Part shown: one piece after another, positions 53,301 to 62,614 of the stretch
How the letters are laid out: each line of letters begins with the position of its first letter
Numbering within the stretch: the first letter of the stretch is position 1
From: Spirosoma validum
GTDB lineage: Bacteria > Bacteroidota > Bacteroidia > Cytophagales > Spirosomataceae
Reading direction: 5' to 3'
DNA: 64,000 bases
Assembly (NCBI RefSeq): GCF_014699035.1
Contig: NZ_JACXAA010000001.1
Coordinates: 1,116,001-1,180,000 of the forward strand
Made by a program: the position numbers and the translations under genes
Notes under the pieces: generated by a model
Told to the model about the DNA's origin: nothing
Seen by the model: only the letters and a program-made list of their open reading frames with translations
The model's database searches: none

Positions 53301-56300
53301 AATAAGGCTGATAAACGGATGTCGGCCAATCGAGTTTTTCAAACGCATCCAGCGAAGCATCGTAGAGCGTGGCTACCATCTCGGCCGGCATTTTGTCTAA
53401 GCCATTTATGGTTAATGTCCATTCTTCGCGCTCACCCGGTTTAAGTTTAGTCCGGAACGTTTTTGTTTCGATGGTAAGCTGCTTATTCGTAAAAGGTACT
53501 GTAACGGTCTGCGATTTCTGGTACAGCCGCCCGTTCTGAATCATGGCAAAATGCACCGCAAAGCCACCCTGTTGCTGTTCCGTAACGGGCAACGTAACGC
53601 GACGCGGCTTACCATCCGTTTTTAGCCACTCTTCCCGAACAACTTTCTGATTTTCTTCTACCGTCATTAGCACCCATCCGGGCGAATCCACGCCGGGCTG
53701 GCTATTTCCAACCCAGAACACTGCCTCTTCGCCTGGTTCGGCGGTCGTTTTTCGGGCCTGCACCCAGTTGTCCGGTCGGGCCGAAGCGGTCGGTTGTTTA
53801 TCGTTGACGACCGCGAAAAATGCCCGTTCTTTGGTTGGGTCGCCGGTCGAGTCGGTCACGGTCACTTCCGCTACGTATTCGCCGGGTGTGTATCGGCTCA
53901 GGTCGGGCTTGATCAGCGAATCTCCCGGACTGGTGATCGTTTGTTGCTGTACTACCTCTCCTTTTGGCCAGAAACGTGGATCATTCTCGTTTGCAAATAC
54001 GTCGTTGGGAAATAACTTCTCGAATTCGGCTTTGCTGAGCAACTGACGGTCGGGGCGTTCCCACAAACGATTACGCAGGGGACGCGTCGGCGGTTGCAGC
54101 CGGTAAACGGTTAGCTGGCCTTTAGCCCGCACTTTTTCCCCCGATTGATTGGTGATACGTATCGGAAACGTTGCTGACTTATCGTTTTCAACTTGTGGCG
54201 GAATGACCAGACTAATCTGCAAGGCCGAGTATCCGATACGTAGCGTTTGTGTAGTGCTGCGCGTTTCCCCCGCTTTATCCGTTACATCGATGGTTACCAG
54301 AAAATCAAAAATTGGATTGTCTGAACGCGACTGTTCCTGGTCAGGAGTCGCCGTGAACGTAATGCTGACATTGCCCTGCGCATCCGTTTGCGCAATACCA
54401 TTCGCTATTTCCGTCTGATTCGTGCGGCCGGGAAAGCCAATTCGGGAATCTCCATTCCGGGAATCTCCATTCCGGGACGTATACCACCAGTCCCAGCGCG
54501 GGCGGAGTTGCCGTGTCACCCGGTACCGAACTTCTGCCCCGTCGACAACAGCGCCCGAAAAGGTTTTGGCATCGGCCAGTAACGTAACCGCCTGACCCAG
54601 TTTGAACGACTGTTTTATCGGCTTCGTCTTCACCTCAAACGTAGGGCGCTTGTACTCTTCGACCCGAATGCTGGCGCTGCCATACGGCGTTTGCAAACTC
54701 ATCGTGCCGGTCAGTCGACCGACGGGGGCGGAGAAGCTGGTGCTAAACGTACCAAATTCGTTGGTTTTCAGCGTCTGGCTGGCGATCTGTTCGCCGTTCT
54801 GATCCATAAAATCGACCGTTACGTCCTGATTGGCGCGAACCGCAAACTGGTTCGTTTTCCCTTCGTAGAGCAACCCTTTCACGTAAATCTGCTGACCAGG
54901 CCGGTAGATAGCCCGGTCGGTAAACAGTTGTTCGTAAGTCTGAGTCTGGTCCGTATTCTGATCGTTCTGGCTGCGGTAATCGTATTGCTGTTCCGAAATC
55001 AACGTATCGGCACCGGACGTAATCAGGTAATAAAAGCCTGTTTGCTTAGGTATATCGGTGGTTGGTACCTTCGCCCAGCCGTTTACATCCGTTTTCAACG
55101 GCTTGTAGTTCCTGAGCCACGATACATCAGCCATACTGACCAGCGATACGGATGCGTTTTTGAGCGGTTCGCCCGTTTGCCGATTGGCGACCAGAACTGC
55201 CCGGGTATCGGCGACAGTCGGGTTTGGTGGCGTCAGATAGCTTAGCGCCGATACGGCAAAACTCGTATACTGAACCGACTCGTTTTTATCGCCGAATTTC
55301 TCATCCGTCGTTACCAGCAGCAAGTAATGCCCGACCGGTAAACCCATCAGCGGCAGTTCAATGGAATGTCGGTTCAAATCACCGTCTTCCGGCAACGTAA
55401 CGGTATTTTCGGCTACATTGGGGCGTTTCAGCCAGGCTGCGTACCGTTTTTTCCGGTCGTCATCCGTAAGGCCGTAATTGTCGCGGATGGTTCTGGCTTC
55501 TGAGGCCCTTAACCGGATCAGTCGGTAATGGATTTTCCCGACGTTCTGATAGCCGACCAACACCCGGAACGGTTGCTGCGGCAGGTTAACCTGTTCGACC
55601 TGCATTGAATAATTCTGTGACAGCAATCGGTTCAGCAATTGAGTCGCCTGCTGCGCCGAACGGGTTTTTGGAAACCGTTTGATCAGGCCCCGGCAAATGT
55701 CAGCGGCCTGCTTATTGTTCCACTTTTTTGGATTAGCGGTTTCTGACGGTTCGTCATTCGCATCAAGCGGACGTATCGGGCCGTTGTAATTGGTCAGGAA
55801 TTCGGCTAATTGGTAGGCATATACCGCTTCGGCTGGCTGATTCTTATAGCGGGTAATTTGCGTTTCGAGGCCTTGCCGATACAACGTATCCCGATTCGGA
55901 ACCACGCTACGCCGGTGCACAAATTCTAACCGTAGTACGTCAGCGTCAGCCAGTGCGTCCGGCGTAGTATCGGGCAGATGAAAGGCGAGCAACTGCTGGT
56001 AGAGCCGCAGGGCCTGGTAGCGGCCCGAAAGCGAATCGCGGCTCTGGATCGTCAGTTTGGTAAATACATCGGGCGAAGTGAAGTAATCGGCCTGGTCCAG
56101 TTCAAATTTAAAAACGGGCTTTAACAGATCGGGCTCTGTATTCTGAAAGAATGCAATGGCCCGGTGCGCCAGTAAGTCATACAAGGTTGGTCGCAGCGGA
56201 CGTGCGTCGGGATCGCCTTTTTCCAACAGCGCATCGTACGTAGCAACCGGTATTTTTTGAAGAGTCTCCTTCAACCGGACCGAGGCCAGATAAGCCGTCG

Positions 56301-56772
56301 TGATGGCGTCGACCAGTTGATGCGCATCCCAGGTTGTGAAATCAGCCCCACTATCCGACGACGTCGATGCTGCCGTGTTCACCGCAGTGCGGTTATAGAA
56401 CTTATACCGGTTTTGCTGAAAATATTGCCAGTAAATGTCGCCTAGTACGGATTGCAGGACTGACTTAGCCGGTTCGGGGGTCTCGGCAATATCGGTCCGC
56501 AGGGAACGTATCAGTTCTTTATACGTATCTTCGTCCGAAGTCGCCCGATACGTCATGCGCGCGATAGCTGCTTTAGCCACCTGCGGGTAGTTTTTCTGTA
56601 TTTTGGCCTCGGTGTAAATCCGGTTAGCAATCGCCAGTGCCGATTTTGGTAAGCCTTTAGCTGCCAGTGAGTCCGCTCGTTTCCAATCCCGGGCGTAATC
56701 GGGCTGAGGCTTATTTTGTGCTGATGCGGCCAGAGTAAATAGAATAAGAAAGATAGTCAGAAACGGATGCAT
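50329..56772 (-). CDS. alpha-2-macroglobulin family protein with inserted CarboxypepD_reg/plug-like segment
   Basis: 2147 residues from ATG 56772 (MHPFLTIFLILFTLAASAQ, a signal peptide); the upstream frame to 56826 is rejected. N-terminal helical region, then MG2-type macroglobulin beta domains (TDRAIYRPGQQIYVKG is the MG2 hallmark), bait-like region, and the alpha-2-macroglobulin domain (FFLPDLKTDAKGNVVLKFT). The thioester motif is CAEQ, with C1605 and Q1608, in YECAEQLFSRL. Between them lies a CarboxypepD_reg domain (GKVISGIVKDSYGLGVPG) with a TonB-plug-like EVVVTGYG tail and an Ala/Pro-rich linker. Probably an envelope protease trap. Confidence 0.85.
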   Translation of the reverse strand: MHPFLTIFLILFTLAASAQNKPQPDYARDWKRADSLAAKGLPKSALAIANRIYTEAKIQKNYPQVAKAAIARMTYRATSDEDTYKELIRSLRTDIAETPEPAKSVLQSVLGDIYWQYFQQNRYKFYNRTAVNTAASTSSDSGADFTTWDAHQLVDAITTAYLASVRLKETLQKIPVATYDALLEKGDPDARPLRPTLYDLLAHRAIAFFQNTEPDLLKPVFKFELDQADYFTSPDVFTKLTIQSRDSLSGRYQALRLYQQLLAFHLPDTTPDALADADVLRLEFVHRRSVVPNRDTLYRQGLETQITRYKNQPAEAVYAYQLAEFLTNYNGPIRPLDANDEPSETANPKKWNNKQAADICRGLIKRFPKTRSAQQATQLLNRLLSQNYSMQVEQVNLPQQPFRVLVGYQNVGKIHYRLIRLRASEARTIRDNYGLTDDDRKKRYAAWLKRPNVAENTVTLPEDGDLNRHSIELPLMGLPVGHYLLLVTTDEKFGDKNESVQYTSFAVSALSYLTPPNPTVADTRAVLVANRQTGEPLKNASVSLVSMADVSWLRNYKPLKTDVNGWAKVPTTDIPKQTGFYYLITSGADTLISEQQYDYRSQNDQNTDQTQTYEQLFTDRAIYRPGQQIYVKGLLYEGKTNQFAVRANQDVTVDFMDQNGEQIASQTLKTNEFGTFSTSFSAPVGRLTGTMSLQTPYGSASIRVEEYKRPTFEVKTKPIKQSFKLGQAVTLLADAKTFSGAVVDGAEVRYRVTRQLRPRWDWWYTSRNGDSRNGDSRIGFPGRTNQTEIANGIAQTDAQGNVSITFTATPDQEQSRSDNPIFDFLVTIDVTDKAGETRSTTQTLRIGYSALQISLVIPPQVENDKSATFPIRITNQSGEKVRAKGQLTVYRLQPPTRPLRNRLWERPDRQLLSKAEFEKLFPNDVFANENDPRFWPKGEVVQQQTITSPGDSLIKPDLSRYTPGEYVAEVTVTDSTGDPTKERAFFAVVNDKQPTASARPDNWVQARKTTAEPGEEAVFWVGNSQPGVDSPGWVLMTVEENQKVVREEWLKTDGKPRRVTLPVTEQQQGGFAVHFAMIQNGRLYQKSQTVTVPFTNKQLTIETKTFRTKLKPGEREEWTLTINGLDKMPAEMVATLYDASLDAFEKLDWPTSVYQPYSPIFYGWRSGGFNVQSGNVLFYRYRPEQPVPARQYDELSWGGVQNNVIRVSITREGKVISGIVKDSYGLGVPGVSIMIKGSSTGTSTNAQGVFSLKGKSDVLSATLVFSSFGYQTQEVTLAQEPLSFSMKPDAQGLSEVVVTGYGSPRQGGAVRMRGNTTLNYESRSPGAARMSMAKTAAPAAMDMAAGGAEAKPDEEKPEQAGPKPTPAPIVNPRRNFNETAFFLPDLKTDAKGNVVLKFTMPEALTRWRLLAFAHTKDLKIGTLEREIITQKELMITANAPRFLREGDTIRVTAHINNLSEKALPVTASLMLLDALTGEPINQKLNHTTLQTSVNVAAGQGQAVGWTLVVPAGLETVACRLTAQSGTFTDGEEFTVPVLPNRMLVTDSQPFWVNGKETKEFKLKPLTNLNPELPVQHERLTVEVTSNPSWYALQSLPYLMEYRYECAEQLFSRLYANSLAAHIVGSKPAFKQVIAEWQKTPPKSPLQNNEELKAVTLENSPWLADARSETERQAKLGQLLDANRMESEQLQAFEKLQQLQTESGGFRWFGGMQPDLSMTLHILSGFGHLQKLGVRFPDAMQAKISEMQTNAIRYADAEMKRWIEEQKKMDAQKKGNGIIGPWYFSATQYLYARSFYVNQPIGNSVMAYVKQRVVDEWTKQSLQGQALSAMALFRFGDDKTANGILASLRERSRKSEELGTYWPDNQSGLYWYQAPIETQAYIIEAFGEIKPVQTEIDDMKRWLLRQKQTQSWSSTKATTEAIYALLLRGSDWLGTGVTTQVSLGGQPIESRVTKADAITGYEKVTYAAAEIKPEMGAIKITKTADGPAWGALYWQHFEPLDRVMPGSAGLSVQKTLYMQRDSPNGPVITSVSPKTSLKPGDLIKVRLVLKTDRAMEYVHLKDSRASGFEPVAALSGYKYQNGLGYYESPRDASTDFFMSYLPVGTHVFEYDLRVAQTGDFSAGVATVQCFYAPEFSAHSAGERVKVKP
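54440..54476. repeat. 15-bp tandem duplication inside the alpha-2-macroglobulin-like gene
   Basis: GGGAATCTCCATTCC repeats in tandem with a partial third unit, encoding SRNGD-SRNGD-SRIG on the minus strand. The frame is kept. Confidence 0.8.
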
Positions 56773-56919
56773 AGTTGGTAGGGAAAACAATCGTTGGGAT
56801 AGATGCGTATGAATGTGTTTTTCCACAACGCTTATTCCTATGACTCTGGTTTATACCAAAGGGTTTAATACGTATCATTCAGTATCTTTAGCCATACCTA
56901 CCAGTTAACTGCTATCGAT

Positions 56920-57507
56920 ATGCCAAACTTCATTCTGCTACTAACCTTATTAGTTTCGTTGACAGTTTCACCCAAAACAGAGAAAAAGTACCCGATTGGT
57001 CAGATCAAAACCGATAAAGGCGAGATCCTCTTTTGGCTTTACGATGAAACACCTAACCACAAAGCGAGCTTTATGAAGCTTGCCAACCAAAACTACTGGG
57101 ATACACTTACTTTTAATCGGGTCATTAACAACTTTGTCGCACAAGGCGGTTGCCCCGACACGCCTGCTGGTTTCGCGGATTCGCCCTATTTACTCAAACC
57201 CGAATTCAGACCGAACATCCGTCACGTGTATGGAGCGGTAGGCGCAGGACGTGACAACAACCCTCAAATGCTTTCGGCCGGATGCCAGTTTTACATTGTT
57301 CAAAACAAAAAAGGCGAGCACCGGCTTGACGACAAATACACGGTATTCGGGCAGGTTTTTAAAGGAATGGACGTAGTAGACGCTATTGTCTCGGTCAAGA
57401 CAGATTCGACCAATACTCCTCTGACACCCATCAAATTAGACGTGAACGTATTGAATCTTACTGCTGCGGAATTAAAAAAACAAGGCTATTCGGTGAAGCA
57501 ACCTTAA
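56920..57507 (+). CDS. peptidyl-prolyl cis-trans isomerase, cyclophilin type, exported
   Basis: 195 residues. A short signal peptide (MPNFILLLTLLVSLTVS) is followed by the cyclophilin domain: TLTFNRVINNFVAQGGCP (catalytic Arg region FxR), QFYIVQNKKGEHRLDD and YTVFGQVFKGMDVVDAI. It accelerates proline isomerisation during folding in the periplasm. Divergent from the alpha-2-macroglobulin-like gene and apparently monocistronic; TATCTTTA at 56883-56890 is one mismatch from a -7 element. Confidence 0.9.
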   Translation: MPNFILLLTLLVSLTVSPKTEKKYPIGQIKTDKGEILFWLYDETPNHKASFMKLANQNYWDTLTFNRVINNFVAQGGCPDTPAGFADSPYLLKPEFRPNIRHVYGAVGAGRDNNPQMLSAGCQFYIVQNKKGEHRLDDKYTVFGQVFKGMDVVDAIVSVKTDSTNTPLTPIKLDVNVLNLTAAELKKQGYSVKQP

Positions 57508-57673
57508 CTGGTTGATACGTGACTGGACTAGTACCAACTGGGTAGAAGCCTGGCTATTTGATTCCAACGGCTTTTAATAAAGTACAATAAACTGATCCAT
57601 AGCAAGTTATCACTATTCCTAAATCAGTTGAATAACTAAATTTATGTTATGTGGATATTCTCAGAAAGGATAA

Positions 57674-58141
57674 TCAGAGATTCAATGACATATCTACGTA
57701 ATGTTCACGCTTCAATTGAAAACCTAGCCTTTCATATAGTCTAGTAGCTGGAATATTGTAGCGGTTGACAGTTAATTTGACTTGTTGACAATTTCTAGCT
57801 TTAAGCCATTTCAAGCTTTCTTCTAAAAGTGCTAGTCCAATCTTATTGCCTCTTTCACTAGGAATGACAAATAACTCATTAATGGAAGCCACGCTTTTCG
57901 GACTTTTCTCGATACTTAAGAAGCTGTAACCTATAATTTGGTCTTCCTTTTTACAAAGCACATAGTTAGAATCTGAGTCCACCAAATATTTCCTTAAATA
58001 CTTCCTATTACGAGCCTGGTCTTTTTTGAGATCAGATGGCTGCTTTTTTTCTATTGAAAGTGATTGGTCAAAATCATTCACTAATAGAATAAGCTTATGA
58101 AAATCGTCTAGGGTAGCACTTCCAAATTTCAATTCCACCAT
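57674..58141 (-). CDS. GNAT family N-acetyltransferase in AT-rich DNA
   Basis: 155 residues. ELFVIPSERGNKIGLALLEESL matches the GNAT acetyl-CoA motif in short form (R-G-N-K-I-G), followed by RYNIPATRLYERLGFQ, the standard beta5/alpha5 end. The gene and its flanks (57508-58228) are visibly richer in A/T than the rest of the window and use AAA/AAT/TTA codons more, suggesting recent transfer. The substrate is unknown. Confidence 0.82.
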   Translation of the reverse strand: MVELKFGSATLDDFHKLILLVNDFDQSLSIEKKQPSDLKKDQARNRKYLRKYLVDSDSNYVLCKKEDQIIGYSFLSIEKSPKSVASINELFVIPSERGNKIGLALLEESLKWLKARNCQQVKLTVNRYNIPATRLYERLGFQLKREHYVDMSLNL

Positions 58142-58228
58142 TTGCTGTATAAGTGTGATGATGCTATATGAAATAAAAGCGAGTGTAAACAGACAGAGAT
58201 TAGGTGGCTTTGTTAGCTATATTCCATT

Positions 58229-59188
58229 TTATCTGGCCATAGCCATCTTTTTCTCATAGCCGCTTTGGGTGAATAGCATTCCATAATCGGCCATCGTTAA
58301 CATATCTTGAATGGCCTGCTTTTTATCCGTGGCTTGTTCATAGTACGCTTTTACAATCTCATAGCCCTCGTAATAACCCAAGTCCGCAATCCGATCCGAA
58401 CGCTTGGGCAACTCCTGAAGCCAACCTTTTGGCTCAGCTTCATTCATATCTTGTTTGAACTCCTGCCAGAGAACTCGCTCTTGTGGCTTAGCCCACTGAT
58501 AGATGTGGTCGCTTGGATTCTTACCAGTAGCTAACTCCGTTAAGAAGTCAGCCATACCTTCTCTGATGGCCATTTTCAACAACGTTCTCTCCCCACTGGG
58601 CCGAGCTTGAAGGGTATGAATCAATTCATGAACCACCACGTCTGGTAAATAGCTAGCTGGTTTGTAAGCTAATCGTTGCCAGTCGACCAATTCGTCCGTT
58701 GGAACAACGGCTGATTTACTGAGCATATCAGCACTCAGTAAGAGACCGTTATCCGAAACGGTTCCACCTGAATTCCAGCGTCCAACGACTAAATAAACAT
58801 TGGGGAAAGCAGCTTGTGGATACAACTCTTTGAGCTTTTGTAAGCCTTTACGGATAGCTGGTTTTTGCTGGCTAACCTGTTCCAAGGCGGGTACGATGGC
58901 TGCATAGAATTTAGGTTTCTCATCCTGATTTTTGACAAAGGCTTCAACCGATTGTATTCGACGCTGATAATAGTCTTTTAAGCCAATTGATGCCTGGTCA
59001 ATGTATTCGCGTTGGTAAATTTGATTTCGTTGAGCTGGTTCTTTTTGAGTCATTTTGTAGGCTTTCAAGTAGTGGTCAATATCACTAGTGATAATCTGAA
59101 CACTATCTAAATCAGAGTGAAAGCCAGTCGACTTTTGGGCCGTAGCTAGTTGAGCTGTTAAGACAAGTAGGGTGAATAGAACTCGCAT
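58229..59188 (-). CDS. DUF2268-like putative zinc protease, exported
   Basis: 319 residues with a signal peptide (MRVLFTLLVLTAQLATAQ). VVHELIHTL holds a HExxH zinc site and REGMADFLTEL, about 27 residues later, gives the likely third Glu ligand, as in gluzincins and DUF2268 predicted Zn-dependent proteases. No C-terminal sorting domain, so periplasmic is likely. The substrate is unknown. Confidence 0.8.
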   Translation of the reverse strand: MRVLFTLLVLTAQLATAQKSTGFHSDLDSVQIITSDIDHYLKAYKMTQKEPAQRNQIYQREYIDQASIGLKDYYQRRIQSVEAFVKNQDEKPKFYAAIVPALEQVSQQKPAIRKGLQKLKELYPQAAFPNVYLVVGRWNSGGTVSDNGLLLSADMLSKSAVVPTDELVDWQRLAYKPASYLPDVVVHELIHTLQARPSGERTLLKMAIREGMADFLTELATGKNPSDHIYQWAKPQERVLWQEFKQDMNEAEPKGWLQELPKRSDRIADLGYYEGYEIVKAYYEQATDKKQAIQDMLTMADYGMLFTQSGYEKKMAMAR

Positions 59189-59365
59189 TAAAAGTTGTTA
59201 TGTAAGTGGCGCTATGTTAATTATCATCAAAAAAATATCATTGATTATTTATAAGATACAACAACTCTCATTGGTCACGTACTAAAAGATAACGATCTGC
59301 TTCACTTGGTCAATAAAACCTGTGCACATGCCTATAGATGTTTCCGTAATCGTTTGTTTCCATAC

Positions 59366-62300
59366 TTACTGCTTCAGTAAAAAGGCAGCTAGATCAGCTA
59401 ATTGCTGCTGATTCAGACCCAGCGCATTTGGATCGGGCATCAGGCTGTTTTTATACTGTCGACGCGATGAAATCTTATCCGCAGGAATTGTGTGCCGAAT
59501 GCCTTTGATCCCCTTAATAACCACTGACTGCTCACCGTCGCTCACCAAAAAACCATAATAGGTCTGACCCGTTTTGGTCATGATCATATACGGTTCATAG
59601 CCAAAAGCAATACCGGCGTTTGGATAGACAATAGCCTCCAGAAGCCCACTCTTATCAAGCTTCTGGTGAATCTTACTTAAGTCGGGACCAATGTCTTCGC
59701 CTTGCTGGCCGTGACGGTGACACGTAGCACAATTCGTTTTAAAAAGCGTTCGACCGTTTCGCTCATCCCCCGTCAGCATCGCAATTTGGCTAATAGGCGA
59801 ATTAGCGTCGGGCTTCGTAGTCGCCATTGCGGGTTTAGCCGGGGGCGTTTCAACATTGGTAGCCTGCACCGGAACGGTCGATACGGGAGGGGTTTTTGTA
59901 GGTTCTTTCGCTACTGTCTCTACGGGCGTGGCAATTTTTTCGCTACTTGGCTGCTGCGTTGATGTGGTAGAAACAGAAGCCGTTTCGGTATTAGTAGCCG
60001 TTGAATTCGGCCGTTTCCAGGGAAAATCTTCTTTACCCATCATTCGAACCGTCTGATCTTTGTTGGTACGGATACCCGGCCCGGCGGCCTTGATCAAATC
60101 GTCTGACAATTTCTTCTCTGCAGCTAACCCAATCAGGATTTTTGCCCCTTCAGGGTCTTTAGACATTTCGATGGCCAATTTTCGTTTTTCGGCTTCCGTT
60201 TTGATGTCATCCAGCAACTCTTTCCGCTTAGCGAGCATTCGTTGCTCTTCAGACGATACAGCTACCGGCTTCACCTCATCCCAGTTCAGGAACTTAGCCC
60301 AATCGTTGCCGCGTCGGAAATCCAGCCAATAATTTGCCTGATCGGCTACGTCTTTATCGGATGACTTCGACAGATCCAACATCGCTTTCGCGGCCGACTG
60401 ATTTTTAATGAACGCCAATGACGTAATGGCCTGTCGGCGAGCGTCAGCTGAGAGCGCTTGCGATTCAGCTCGTTTTTTGAACAGGCCAACAGCCGCAGCC
60501 GGATGAAATTCCCACATCAAATCAGCCGTTCGCTGGTCCCATTGAATTGGATCGTCGGGTAAAGTCAGATCAGCAAAAAGATTTTCTTCTTTACCATCAG
60601 CAGCCTCACTGAGCGCATTCAGGTACCAGCGGTCCTTCCCATCATAACTATTTACCAAGTTCTTCAGCATAACCCGGCATTCGGCGTATGGAATGTCCCG
60701 GAGCGCAACCGCCACCTCGCGCCGAACGGCCGCATTTCGGTCGAGAGACAAATTACCTAATAAGGGTAGCAATGCTTCCTGAGACGTGGTTAGTCCTGGA
60801 TTCGATTTATTGTTTTCGGGAGTAATGCTACGTAGCGCCCGGAGTGCTGTAATCCGGGTCATTGGATCGTCGGACTTAAGCAGCCGCTCAACCTCAAACT
60901 GCCCTTCACCACCCAACTGAACCAGCAGGAAAATTGCCCTGGCCCGATGATAGGGATTTGGTGATGTTAAAAGCGCCATAACCGGTGCGATAACCTTTTC
61001 ACCTTGTTCCTGAAGGGCATCGAAACCCAACATCCGGACGTTCACAGCGGGGTTCAGCAGCGCAGCAATTTGTCCTTGAGTGCTACGTAGATCAATTTTG
61101 GGTGCCTTAAGATTTTTGCCTTTGGGTGTAATGCGATAGATGCGTCCATAGCCCTGACGATCCTTCATCTGGTGACCACCCACGATTGGGTCATACCAGT
61201 CGGCCACGTAAATGGCTCCGTCAGTACCTACCGTTACGTCACTCGGCCGAAACCATTTACGAGAATCGTTATTCACGTCGTTCCACTTGTAATTTTCATC
61301 GACTTTCGGGAACGTACTGATGAAGTCGGTACGAGGCATACGATAGCCTGCCCCCGACAATTCAGGCTTATAGCCAAAAATTACGTTTCGGCCTGCTTCG
61401 GCACTTAACAGCATGCCCCGGTATGGCAGCCCGAGTTCATCGCCTTCATACACGACCATACCCGTAGGTGAACCCGCACCTGTGAGATCGCCAACAGGCA
61501 TAACGCCAGGGTCTTCCTGGTGCCAGTGGGCCGTAGGAATCGACTGGCCCGGACGCTGATCGCCTTTCCAGTTACGAGTACCATCTGCGCTGAAATAGCC
61601 CGCGTTTGCCCCTTCCATCAACCAGCTCGTACGACAGGCCATGACCTCATCGTCGTTGTCGTTCTGCCACATGTTGCCATACGAATCAAGCGCCGTTTCG
61701 TAATTGTTACGAAAGTTCTGGGCCATCACTTTCAGGTTTGAACCGTCGGCGTTGATACGTAGCGCCAGTCCTCCTACCCACACGCGTCCGTCGTCGCTGA
61801 CCTGGTTGCCGTGATTGATTTTATTATAGGGTGTGCCGCCAACGTACATGCTACCAGACCGGAGCGTCCAGCCGTCTTTGTCACTGACGACGTGCGGACC
61901 GGCATTACCCGTATTGAAATAGTACTTCCCATCGGGGCCGGCCACTACCGAATGCAGGGAGTGATCGTGATCCGTTCCCCCAAAACCCGATAGCATAACT
62001 TCCTTTTTGTCGGGCTTGTCATCGCCATTTTCGTCGATATAAACGACAATGTTCGGGGCGGCTGATACAATCACTTTATTCCCAATAACGGCAATTCCCA
62101 GCGGTGAGACCAGGTCAGGGTCTGTTACAAATACCTTACTGTCGTCGGCTTTGCCATCGCCATTCGTATCTTCCAGAATCACGATCCGCTCCCCTTCCGG
62201 ATGATCAAGACGCCCTTCGGCTTTATTATTGAATTTGCGATAATTAACCGCTTCCGTAATCCAAATCCGGCCTTTGGCGTCGATGTCCATGTTGGTCGGG

Positions 62301-62524
62301 TTGTAAAACATCGGAGATTCGGCCCAGAGCGTCGCTTCCAGATCGTCGGGCACGTAAAGCTTGCTGGAGTCACTGCTAACCACATTACGTTGCTGATACG
62401 TCTGAGTGGCATTCGGCAACGTAGCACTCACTTGCTGAAGTTGCAATGGTTGGCCAGTCAGGTATAAAAAGCCAATCGTTGTCAAAGCGACGGGCAAAGG
62501 ACTCAAAGAAAAAATAGACTTCAT
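59366..62524 (-). CDS. PVC-type haem-binding protein (second copy type)
   Basis: 1052 residues with signal peptide (LPVALTTIGFLYLTG). The order is propeller dehydrogenase (about 55-470, with DTNGDGKADD and DENGDDKPDK calcium-type loops), HEAT-like repeats (about 480-740), a charged helical segment, a Pro/Thr/Ser-rich linker (about 840-910) and a cytochrome c with CATCH (C932, C935, H936). It has the same design as the 46.8-kb gene but is clearly divergent. It follows a Tat-exported sugar isomerase gene by 90 bases on the same strand, consistent with periplasmic sugar oxidation. Confidence 0.86.
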   Translation of the reverse strand: MKSIFSLSPLPVALTTIGFLYLTGQPLQLQQVSATLPNATQTYQQRNVVSSDSSKLYVPDDLEATLWAESPMFYNPTNMDIDAKGRIWITEAVNYRKFNNKAEGRLDHPEGERIVILEDTNGDGKADDSKVFVTDPDLVSPLGIAVIGNKVIVSAAPNIVVYIDENGDDKPDKKEVMLSGFGGTDHDHSLHSVVAGPDGKYYFNTGNAGPHVVSDKDGWTLRSGSMYVGGTPYNKINHGNQVSDDGRVWVGGLALRINADGSNLKVMAQNFRNNYETALDSYGNMWQNDNDDEVMACRTSWLMEGANAGYFSADGTRNWKGDQRPGQSIPTAHWHQEDPGVMPVGDLTGAGSPTGMVVYEGDELGLPYRGMLLSAEAGRNVIFGYKPELSGAGYRMPRTDFISTFPKVDENYKWNDVNNDSRKWFRPSDVTVGTDGAIYVADWYDPIVGGHQMKDRQGYGRIYRITPKGKNLKAPKIDLRSTQGQIAALLNPAVNVRMLGFDALQEQGEKVIAPVMALLTSPNPYHRARAIFLLVQLGGEGQFEVERLLKSDDPMTRITALRALRSITPENNKSNPGLTTSQEALLPLLGNLSLDRNAAVRREVAVALRDIPYAECRVMLKNLVNSYDGKDRWYLNALSEAADGKEENLFADLTLPDDPIQWDQRTADLMWEFHPAAAVGLFKKRAESQALSADARRQAITSLAFIKNQSAAKAMLDLSKSSDKDVADQANYWLDFRRGNDWAKFLNWDEVKPVAVSSEEQRMLAKRKELLDDIKTEAEKRKLAIEMSKDPEGAKILIGLAAEKKLSDDLIKAAGPGIRTNKDQTVRMMGKEDFPWKRPNSTATNTETASVSTTSTQQPSSEKIATPVETVAKEPTKTPPVSTVPVQATNVETPPAKPAMATTKPDANSPISQIAMLTGDERNGRTLFKTNCATCHRHGQQGEDIGPDLSKIHQKLDKSGLLEAIVYPNAGIAFGYEPYMIMTKTGQTYYGFLVSDGEQSVVIKGIKGIRHTIPADKISSRRQYKNSLMPDPNALGLNQQQLADLAAFLLKQ

Positions 62525-62614
62525 TATGTATGCCAGGTTCTTATTCCAGGTTTCAAGTTGCGTGTCTCACATGCTGCGCCAATTAACTTGCAAGCCGGAT
62601 CTCTAAAACGATTG

